This document shows positions 57,417 through 64,000 of a stretch of DNA of 64,000 nucleotides, in pieces. The translations under genes and the position numbers were made by a program. The notes beneath the pieces were generated by a model. That model ran no database searches and was not told the DNA's origin. It worked only from the letters and a program-made list of their open reading frames with translations. The DNA is from Vulcanisaeta thermophila. GTDB taxonomy: Archaea; Thermoproteota; Thermoprotei; Thermoproteales; Thermocladiaceae. How positions within the stretch are numbered: the first letter of the stretch is position 1; each line of letters starts with the position of its first letter. The DNA lies in contig NZ_BCLI01000004.1 in the NCBI RefSeq assembly GCF_001748385.1, forward strand, positions 124,001 to 188,000. Reading direction: 5' to 3'.

Positions 57417-59854
57417 ATGCCGTACTTCTCATCAAGCACCTCGGCATTTCCACCTGGCTTACCAAACCTCAACTCTGCGATTTTATGCATGGCCCTTAGC
57501 TCATTGGCTATTGGCTTGAGGGTCTCTGGGGCGTAGATAACGGCGTTTATAGGCTCGTTTAGGCTAAGTCCATTCCTGTTCTTGTAGGTCCACACGGCAC
57601 TGTTGAAGGCTATGAAGGGCTCCAGCATGGATAGGTACTCCTTATTGTCGAACCTTGGGTCTGGATCCTCAATGAGTTGCGTATGTATTGAGGTACCGTA
57701 GAGGCTCCTCCATATGTAGTCGGTTACGAAGGGCATTATGGGGGCCAGGAGCTTGAGCACTGCCTTGAGAACCCTATACAGTGTGAACCAGGCACCCCTC
57801 TGCTGCCTCTCCGTGAATAACCCCTCCCTATTGTAAGCCCTGGACTTCACGGCCTCCAGGTAGTGGTCTGCGAATACATGCCATGTGAAGTCGAAGAGGG
57901 TGTTTATGGGTACGTACACATCGAACTTCTCATAGGCGCTGATCACGGTCCTGGCAACCTCATTGAGCTTGGCGAGTATCATTAGGTCCAGCGGCGTTAG
58001 TTCATAGTCATCGCTTACCTCGGGGAATGCGGAAATGAACCTGGCAATGTTCCATAGCTTTATGGCGAAGTCATGCCCAGTCCTAATCAACTGCTCACTA
58101 TACCTGTAATCACTACCCAACTTAGCCGCCGCGGCCGCCCAGAACCTAACGGCGTCTGCGCCGTACTTCTCCACGGGCTGTAGTGAGTCTATTATGTTAC
58201 CCTTGGACTTGTGCATGGCCTCGCCCTTCTCATCAAGCCCCATGCCGCTTATCCTAACGTACCTGAAGGGGGGCTTGCCGTAAAGTAGGTAGGACCTGAG
58301 GACCGAGTAGTATAGCCAGGTCCTTATTATGTCGTAGCCCTGGGGCCTAAGTATACTATGTGGGTGGGCCCTTTGGAATAGGTTGATCTCCTTCTTCGTG
58401 TAACCGCTCGCGTACATCCAGGAAATTGATGAGTCAAACCAGGTGTCCAGAACCCTATCCTCACCCACTAACTTACCGCTGGGGCATTGCTCCTTAACCT
58501 CCTGTGGTGGTTCGTCCCTCCAGGGCCTGTAGTAACTACCTGGCTTGGGAACAATGGGCTTGGCATTGCCCTCCTCATCAATGCAGTACCAGATGGGTAT
58601 CTCCGTCCCGTAGTACCTGCGCCTTGATATGGGCCAGTCAAACTCCAGGGATTTGATCCAGTCAATGAGGGTTTGCTTGTACTCGGGTGGTTCGAATATC
58701 ATTTCCTCATTCACCATCTTAATCATGCCCTCCTTAAACTGGAGCTGCTTCAGGAAGTACTCCCTGGTTATTACTATCTCAATTGGTGTCTTGCACCTCC
58801 AGCAAATGGGCACCGTGTGCCTAATCCTCTCCCTCTTCACCAGGAGCCCCATGGACTCCAGGTCCCTAATAATGGCCTCCCTGGCCTCCCTAATCCTCAT
58901 CCCCCTGTACTTACCAGCCAACTCGTTGAGTGTGCCGTCCGGGTTCACAATAACCCTCATGGGTAGTCTCAACTCATTAACCACCATCAAGTCCCTGGTG
59001 TCGCCGAAGGTGCTTATCATCTCGATCCCAGTACCGTACTCCTTCTTAACCGATGGGTGCGTGACAATGGGCACCTCCTGGTTGAGTGGCGGTACCACTG
59101 CGTGGAGGCCCTCGAGTCTCTTGTACCTCTCATCCTCTGGGTTGAAGGCCACGGCAACGGTGGCAGGCAGCAACTCGGGCCTTGTGGTGGCTATTATTAT
59201 GTCCTCACCCGTCTCCTTAACCCTAAACTTAATGTAGTTTAGGTACGAGTCCTCCTCATCATACTCCACCTCCGCCTCCGCAAGGGCTGTCCTGCACCTG
59301 GGGCACCAAAGCGTGGGCCTACTGGCCTCGTAAATCAGGCCCCTATTCCAGAGGGTTATGAAGGTTTCCTGAGTCATCCTCCTGTACTCCTCACTATCCG
59401 TTCCATTCCTCCAGTAAGTGAAGGAGCCGCCCCAACGCCTGAATATGCTCACGAACTCCCCCTCATACTCATCAAGGAACCTCCTGCAAAGCTCCAGGAA
59501 CTTCTCCCTGGGGACCTCGTACATGTTCACACCGTAGGTCTTCTCCACTTGGACCTCCACGGGTAGTCCATTCCTGTCGGCGTACCATGGGAAGACCACG
59601 TTGTAACCCCTCATCCTGAAGAACCTGGCTATCATGTCAATCTGAGCGTAATGCGCCATCCCACCAATGTGGGGCCTGCCCGATGGGTATGGTGGTGGTG
59701 TGTCTATGACCAGTATTGGTTTGCCCTCGGTTACCCTAACATTAAACAGGCCCTCCTCCTCCCACCTCCTTATCAACTCAACCTCCTTACTGAAGTCCCA
59801 CCTCTTCTCAGCGAGCCTTGGGCTGAAGTTCGTACCAATAAAGGTCACCAACAC
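57398..59854 (-). CDS. valS: valyl-tRNA synthetase
   Basis: An 818-aa class I synthetase. The HIGH-type motif is PYPSGRPHIGG near residue 57, and the KMSKS-type motif is GEAMHKSKGNIIDSLQPVE near residue 573. The editing domain contains IIIATTRPELLPATVAVAFN near residue 225. Blocks LRPQGYDIIRTWLYYSVLRS and SGMGLDEKGEAMHKS favour ValRS over IleRS or LeuRS. Zinc-type pairs CPRCRTAL and CWRCKTP are present. The start is GTG 59854, TTG 59851 or GTG 59848, all fitting a TTTAAAAA box. Confidence 0.92.
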   Translation of the reverse strand: MLVTFIGTNFSPRLAEKRWDFSKEVELIRRWEEEGLFNVRVTEGKPILVIDTPPPYPSGRPHIGGMAHYAQIDMIARFFRMRGYNVVFPWYADRNGLPVEVQVEKTYGVNMYEVPREKFLELCRRFLDEYEGEFVSIFRRWGGSFTYWRNGTDSEEYRRMTQETFITLWNRGLIYEASRPTLWCPRCRTALAEAEVEYDEEDSYLNYIKFRVKETGEDIIIATTRPELLPATVAVAFNPEDERYKRLEGLHAVVPPLNQEVPIVTHPSVKKEYGTGIEMISTFGDTRDLMVVNELRLPMRVIVNPDGTLNELAGKYRGMRIREAREAIIRDLESMGLLVKRERIRHTVPICWRCKTPIEIVITREYFLKQLQFKEGMIKMVNEEMIFEPPEYKQTLIDWIKSLEFDWPISRRRYYGTEIPIWYCIDEEGNAKPIVPKPGSYYRPWRDEPPQEVKEQCPSGKLVGEDRVLDTWFDSSISWMYASGYTKKEINLFQRAHPHSILRPQGYDIIRTWLYYSVLRSYLLYGKPPFRYVRISGMGLDEKGEAMHKSKGNIIDSLQPVEKYGADAVRFWAAAAAKLGSDYRYSEQLIRTGHDFAIKLWNIARFISAFPEVSDDYELTPLDLMILAKLNEVARTVISAYEKFDVYVPINTLFDFTWHVFADHYLEAVKSRAYNREGLFTERQQRGAWFTLYRVLKAVLKLLAPIMPFVTDYIWRSLYGTSIHTQLIEDPDPRFDNKEYLSMLEPFIAFNSAVWTYKNRNGLSLNEPINAVIYAPETLKPIANELRAMHKIAELRFGKPGGNAEVLDEKYGIYLLKP

Positions 59855-59986
59855 AGCCTATGCGTGGCTCCCCTTTAAAAATTATGCCCCTTCTAACAGG
59901 GTATCTCGGTCATATGCACGGAATCCACTAATGAAGCCCCACGTAATAATTAAGCTTTTAAAGCGTTACCTCCATGGTGGAAACCT

Positions 59987-60676
59987 GTGGATACGTTGTA
60001 CAGGGACCTGGCGCTCACATTTGAGGGGAGGGATAAGGTACTTGGGGAATTCCTGATAAAGTTCACGTCAGACAGGCCTGGGATCCTCGCAGCCCTTTCC
60101 AACGTATTTGCTGATCATGGAATAAACATACTTAATATATCCGTAAACAGGGCACAGTTATTGCTACACTTCGTGGTGGATTTAACAAACATGGACACAT
60201 CACTAAATGACCTGGAGAAGGAATTTAGGAAGTTCTCATTCGTGGAGTGGATTAGGTATAGGGTTGTGGATAAGGAGGCAGTCATGGTGCCCTCACTCAT
60301 AATGCCCACCTTCAGGGATAAGCAGGTACTCATTGTGGAGCTGGAGAGGTTAACCGACCTAGTTAATAATGACGTGTTCAGGGGGATAATTAGAGAGTTG
60401 GGTGAGCGTGACGCGAGCACCCTGAGGAATAACAACCTAAGTGAGGTGGTTAGGATGGGGCAGTTCAGGGGCCTTGGTAGGATAACCCTCATGGAGAGGG
60501 ATGGCACGGTAAGCATTAGGTCATGCTCTGAGTTGAATAATAAGCAGGTTCTCGAGGCATTACTCATTGAGTACTACACGGGGTTCCTCAGGCAATTACT
60601 TAAGCATAATGTGGAGCTTGCGTCCAAGTCCTACGATGGTGAGTGCGTGGTCGTGGTATTCAAAGTCCTTAGGTGA
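59987..60676 (+). CDS. ACT-domain protein
   Basis: A 229-aa protein with an N-terminal ACT domain (residues 15-90): LIKFTSDRPGILAALSNVFADHGINILNIS in two parts, with the Gly-Ile turn that binds amino acids. The rest (residues 100-229) is helical and unknown. ACT domains sense amino acids and regulate enzymes or transcription; no enzyme domain is seen here. GTG 59987 is about 29 bases after CTTTTAAAG. Its 3' end overlaps the convergent Ncs6/TtuA gene by 46 bases, which is long for this window. Confidence 0.8.
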   Translation: MDTLYRDLALTFEGRDKVLGEFLIKFTSDRPGILAALSNVFADHGINILNISVNRAQLLLHFVVDLTNMDTSLNDLEKEFRKFSFVEWIRYRVVDKEAVMVPSLIMPTFRDKQVLIVELERLTDLVNNDVFRGIIRELGERDASTLRNNNLSEVVRMGQFRGLGRITLMERDGTVSIRSCSELNNKQVLEALLIEYYTGFLRQLLKHNVELASKSYDGECVVVVFKVLR

Positions 60677-61647
60677 CCCAGGTACCTCTCCAGTAAACCA
60701 GCCTTACCCATTAGGTCGCAAACCCTGCACACATCGCCGGATGTGGGCTCCCCACAGTACTTACACCTCCTAAGCTCGGGCACGGAGCCGCCCCCAGTGA
60801 GCAGGCCCGCTAGGGAGTCCCCAAAGGACACCAGTGAATGCTTAATGTTTGGGTTTTCCCTCTCCCACCTGGATATGGTGAACTTAAGCTCATACCTGGG
60901 GTTGCTGTACACGAAGGGGCACTCGAGCTCCATGAGCGGTATTCCGTGGTAGTAAGCATAGATCGCTATTTCCTCCTCCCTAACAAACCTAAGGGGTTTA
61001 ATCCTTGGTATTAAGTCCTCACGCTCAGTAATGGGTTTGGGGCCGAACCAGGCAAACCTATTGAGGTTGTTACTCAAGACGTTTAGTAGGACTGTCTGGG
61101 CCTCATCATCCAGGTTATGCCCAGTGGCTATTTTCGTGAGCCCCAACTCCCTGCCTATTATGTTCATGGCCCTCCTCCTGAGCACGCCGTCTATTGTGCA
61201 CATGTGTATATTGAGCCCCCTGGACCAGAGCCCGTGGGCTACGTCCATGGCCGTGACCCCAAATAACTCCTTGAAGGAGTAGACCCTGTACGGTATGTTG
61301 AACTCTTCACTGAGCTTCCTAACGAAGTCCACCCTATTCATCCTGTAGTAACAACTGAAGGGTTGACCCTCGTTTATGCTGAATGCCACGAACTCCACAC
61401 TACTCGGTATCTTACCCTGCCTCCTGAGCTTCCCGAGGATGTACATTAGTGTTAGGCTGTCCTTACCGCCACTAATGGCTATGCCCACCCTGTCATTGGG
61501 CTCTATCAACCCGTACTTCCTAATGGTCCAGAGCACGGTGTCCTCAATGGAGTTAAAGAGGCAGTGTAGGCATAGCTTCTCGCCGCTTGAGGCTCTGTAG
61601 TAATTCGCAACCCTCCTACCACACCTGGTGCAGATTGGAGGTTCCAT
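60631..61647 (-). CDS. tRNA 2-thiolation enzyme of the Ncs6/TtuA (PP-loop) family
   Basis: Adenylates and thiolates uridine in tRNA, using a MoaD-like sulfur carrier. The N-terminal zinc finger is CTRCGRRV...CLHCL. The ATP-binding PP-loop is AISGGKDSLTLMYIL near residue 58. The segment ATGHNLDDEAQTVLLN near residue 170 is the family's Fe-S region. C-terminal zinc pairs are CKYCGEP and CRVCDLMG. ATG 61647 (338 aa) lies about 30 bases after TTTATAAAAT; the frame continues upstream to 61710 but crosses that box. The exact site (U34 or U54) cannot be told. Confidence 0.88.
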   Translation of the reverse strand: MEPPICTRCGRRVANYYRASSGEKLCLHCLFNSIEDTVLWTIRKYGLIEPNDRVGIAISGGKDSLTLMYILGKLRRQGKIPSSVEFVAFSINEGQPFSCYYRMNRVDFVRKLSEEFNIPYRVYSFKELFGVTAMDVAHGLWSRGLNIHMCTIDGVLRRRAMNIIGRELGLTKIATGHNLDDEAQTVLLNVLSNNLNRFAWFGPKPITEREDLIPRIKPLRFVREEEIAIYAYYHGIPLMELECPFVYSNPRYELKFTISRWERENPNIKHSLVSFGDSLAGLLTGGGSVPELRRCKYCGEPTSGDVCRVCDLMGKAGLLERYLGHLRTLNTTTTHSPS

Positions 61648-61706
61648 TGGCGGGAGTAACCTTGCTTTAAGTATTTTATAAATCATGCACCCAAACCGCA
61701 CTGGGT

Positions 61707-62270
61707 TCACTCACCCCAGCGTTTGAATAGTGAGTGTTCAATCCCAAGTAGGTCAAGGACCCTACCCACTATGAAGTTCACCATGTCATCAATGGTACGG
61801 GGCCTGTGGTAGAAGCCCGGTGATGCGGGCATGACTATGGCGCCGGCCAGGGTAACCAACTCCATATTCCTAATGTGGATTAGGTTTAGTGGTGTCTCCC
61901 TAATCACCAGGATCAACCTCCTCCTCTCCTTAAGCGTCACATCCGCGGTCCTGGTCACCAGGTTATCCGCAATCCCATGCGCTATGGAGGCCAGGGTCTT
62001 CATGGAGCAGGGTATCACCACCATACCATCATGCCTAAAGGAGCCACTGGCTATTGGGGCCTCGAGCTCATCCTCACCATAAACCCTGTCGGCGAGTTTA
62101 ACCACATCCTCAGGTTTAACCTCGGTCTCACTCCTCATAACCTTAATGGCGCCCCTGGTCATTATTAGGTGGATCTCGGAATCCCTGGAGTGCGCCCTGA
62201 GGGCCTCTAGGAACCTCACGCCGTATATGACACCACTGGCCCCTGTTATTGCAACAACAAACCTCCTCAT
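61707..62270 (-). CDS. ubiX: flavin prenyltransferase UbiX
   Basis: Makes prenylated FMN, the cofactor of UbiD-type decarboxylases. The N-terminal [20 protein letters not shown] binds FMN; the [17 protein letters not shown] segment near residue 91 and [19 protein letters not shown] near residue 146 are family signatures. It is 187 aa, as expected. ATG 62270 is 28 bases after CTTTAAAGCC. No ubiD gene is visible in this window. Confidence 0.93.
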   Translation of the reverse strand: MRRFVVAITGASGVIYGVRFLEALRAHSRDSEIHLIMTRGAIKVMRSETEVKPEDVVKLADRVYGEDELEAPIASGSFRHDGMVVIPCSMKTLASIAHGIADNLVTRTADVTLKERRRLILVIRETPLNLIHIRNMELVTLAGAIVMPASPGFYHRPRTIDDMVNFIVGRVLDLLGIEHSLFKRWGE

Positions 62271-62308
62271 TAATGGGGATGTAGCGTGTTGGCTTTAAAG
62301 GGAATACG

Positions 62309-64000
62309 TTAGTAATCAAGCCCTCCGAATACCTTCTTCACAATCTCCCTGAACTCCTCATCGGGGTCCCTGGCGTCCAGCTTGGACCTGAGCCACCTCA
62401 GGTTCTCAAGGAGTATCTTCCTCTCTATGGAGTCCACGAGAAGCCTTGTCTGTATCACAGCGTCCGGGTTCACACTCACGTAGTCAATACCAGCCCTAAC
62501 CAGGAACTCCGTTATTTCCGGATAAACCGAGGGCGCCTGCCCGCATATACCCACTGACTTACCATGCGCATGCGCGACCCTTATCAGGTCATACATCGCC
62601 TTGAGGACCGAGGGCTCCCTCTCGTCGAAGTACCTCGGGTCCTGCCTAACCAAGACGTCATTGTCCCTGTCGGTGCCAAGCACCAGTTGCGTTAGGTCAT
62701 TGCTCCCTATTGAGAAGCCGTCCACGTACTTGGAGAATTCATCCGCCAGGAACACTATGCTCGGTATCTCAGCCATTGCATATACCTTAAAGTCCCTACC
62801 CCTGCTCAACCCCTCATCCTCCAGGATCTCAATGAACCTCCTCATCTCCCAGGGGGCCCTAACAAAGGGCGCCATGACGTGTACATTCTTAAGGCCCATC
62901 TCCTCCCTAACCTTCCTAATAGCCCTAACCTCAAGCCTGAAGGCCTTCTCGTAATCCCTGCTTATGTACCTGGAAACACCCCTCCAACCCAGCATGGGGT
63001 TCCTCTCCTCGGGCTCAAACTCCTCACCACCCCTCAACTGCCTATACTCATTGCTCTTGAAGTCGCTGAACCTAACAATCACGGGCCTTGGGTATATGGC
63101 CTTCGCCACGTACGCAATCCCCTCGGCGAGTTTATCCACGAACTTACTCTCATTACCCACCTTAATGAGGTAGAGTGGGTGATCCCCTATGTAGCTGGAT
63201 ATCACGAACTCAATCCTCATGAGCCCTATCCCATCGAAGGGTAAGTCCTTGTACTCATCAATCTTCTCAGGAACCCCCAGGTTCATGTAGACCCCAGTTG
63301 CAGTCCTTATGGACCTGTATATGTGGAGGATAATGTCACCGGACACTGAGGCTTGCCCAGCCACCTCGGTAGTGGCCTTGGACTCCCCAGCCGTGCTCAC
63401 GGCGCCCTCGTACACCAGGCCGTGCGTTGCATCCACCGTGTAAACCGCGTCATCGACCATGGTTGTTGTGGCGTTTCCCGTACCCACAATGGCCGGTATG
63501 CCCAGCTCCCTGGAGACAATGGCCGCGTGGCTCGTTAAACCGCCCTCGTCCGTCACTATGGCCGATGCCAACTTCATGTAAGGTACCCAATCTGGGTTAG
63601 TCATCTTAGTGACTAATATGTCGCCCTTGCTTAACTTCTTACTGGCTTCCTCAACCGTGAGGCATACCTTGGCCTTCCCAATGGCGACTCCGGGGCTTGC
63701 GGGTATCCCCTTAACCACAACCCTGCCCCCGCCCTTAACCTCCATATTCTCCCTAGCCTTACCCGTACTCCACACGGTTTCAGGCCTTACCTGCAGTATG
63801 AATATGTTGTTCGGATACTTCAAGTCAGCATCCACGGCCCACTCAATATCCAGTGGGTAGCCGTAGTAATTCTCAAGGTTTATGGCTATCCTGGCCAGGG
63901 CCACCACCTCCTCATCAGTTAGGCTTGGCGCCTCAGCCCTCTCGTTGTCCGGCTCCACGGTCTTCGTAAGGCCCCTCTCATCCATTACCACAGCCTTGGT
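62309..64000 (-). CDS. ppsA: phosphoenolpyruvate synthase, C-terminal part (runs off right edge)
   Basis: Pyruvate, water dikinase, converting pyruvate and ATP to PEP for gluconeogenesis. The window holds the last 563 codons. The end of the ATP-grasp domain ([14 protein letters not shown]) is followed by the phosphohistidine domain [20 protein letters not shown] with its catalytic His. The PEP-binding TIM barrel then follows, with [28 protein letters not shown] and [12 protein letters not shown]. The reading frame stays open to base 64000, so the start lies outside. Confidence 0.95.
   Translation of the reverse strand, partial: TKAVVMDERGLTKTVEPDNERAEAPSLTDEEVVALARIAINLENYYGYPLDIEWAVDADLKYPNNIFILQVRPETVWSTGKARENMEVKGGGRVVVKGIPASPGVAIGKAKVCLTVEEASKKLSKGDILVTKMTNPDWVPYMKLASAIVTDEGGLTSHAAIVSRELGIPAIVGTGNATTTMVDDAVYTVDATHGLVYEGAVSTAGESKATTEVAGQASVSGDIILHIYRSIRTATGVYMNLGVPEKIDEYKDLPFDGIGLMRIEFVISSYIGDHPLYLIKVGNESKFVDKLAEGIAYVAKAIYPRPVIVRFSDFKSNEYRQLRGGEEFEPEERNPMLGWRGVSRYISRDYEKAFRLEVRAIRKVREEMGLKNVHVMAPFVRAPWEMRRFIEILEDEGLSRGRDFKVYAMAEIPSIVFLADEFSKYVDGFSIGSNDLTQLVLGTDRDNDVLVRQDPRYFDEREPSVLKAMYDLIRVAHAHGKSVGICGQAPSVYPEITEFLVRAGIDYVSVNPDAVIQTRLLVDSIERKILLENLRWLRSKLDARDPDEEFREIVKKVFGGLDY

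Overview
The window is chromosomal DNA of a hyperthermophilic crenarchaeon, most likely a member of the Thermoproteales close to Vulcanisaeta or Caldivirga. This is inferred from gene content, not from a database search. The archaeal markers are aEF-1beta, TFB, TFE-beta, Gar1, FEN-1, the Cdc48/VAT ATPase, NurA and a KEOPS Cgi121-like protein. Many genes have a TATA-like box about 25-30 bases upstream of the start codon and no Shine-Dalgarno sequence, so they look leaderless. Internal operon genes instead carry GGTGA-type sites or ATGA stop/start overlaps. One tRNA gene appears to have two tiny introns. I used the TATA spacing to choose many starts.

Layout. 0-13.9 kb holds housekeeping and metabolic genes: purA, an SLC13-type transporter, a nickel-permease-like protein, three tRNAs (Asp, His, Lys), an MFS transporter, ThiF/MoeB, a DHH phosphoesterase, upp, a Met8-like siroheme enzyme, and a CaiB/enoyl-CoA hydratase operon. 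13.9-28.1 kb is an AT-rich metabolic island. It encodes a three-subunit molybdenum hydroxylase with an amidase, a cyclase-family hydrolase, the FdrA/small protein/DUF1116/DUF2877 set, NCS2 and NCS1 permeases and a frameshifted carbamate kinase. FdrA, DUF1116 and DUF2877 correspond to E. coli AllF, AllG and AllH, reported to form oxamate carbamoyltransferase. The parts fit a cyclic-ureide route: uptake, hydroxylation, ring opening to oxalurate, phosphorolysis to oxamate and carbamoyl phosphate, ATP formation by carbamate kinase, and oxamate deamidation. This is the strongest candidate here for an undescribed archaeal system.

28-45.5 kb is again conserved archaeal core: gar1-tfb, TFE-beta, thpR, tRNA-Leu, an aldehyde ferredoxin oxidoreductase, intron-bearing tRNA-Arg, pterin dehydratase, a metallo-beta-lactamase nuclease, SAM hydrolase, ogt, MoaD-like/Cgi121, an ABC transporter, NurA, a secreted glycoprotein candidate, a thioredoxin fusion and a radical SAM protein. 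45.6-51.0 kb is an accessory region. It contains a broken tnpB with a truncated zinc-ribbon gene at its edge, about 0.9 kb of very GC-rich inverted-repeat DNA, an RHH regulator with operator-like repeats, a truncated HEPN plus MNT pair between two near-identical palindromes, an AbrB-like protein, two uncharacterised charged proteins and a C2H2 protein. 51-64 kb returns to core genes: nuoH, fen, a winged-helix protein, cdc48, aEF-1beta, an MFS transporter, valS, an ACT-domain protein, a Ncs6/TtuA tRNA thiolase, ubiX and the 3' part of ppsA.

Three divergent gene pairs share one TATA-like box placed midway between their start codons, with 50-52 bases between starts. Several apparent frameshifts (carbamate kinase, tnpB, a small membrane ORF and perhaps the ABC ATPase) may be sequencing errors, decay or recoding; raw reads would decide. 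All function calls rest on motif recognition by eye.
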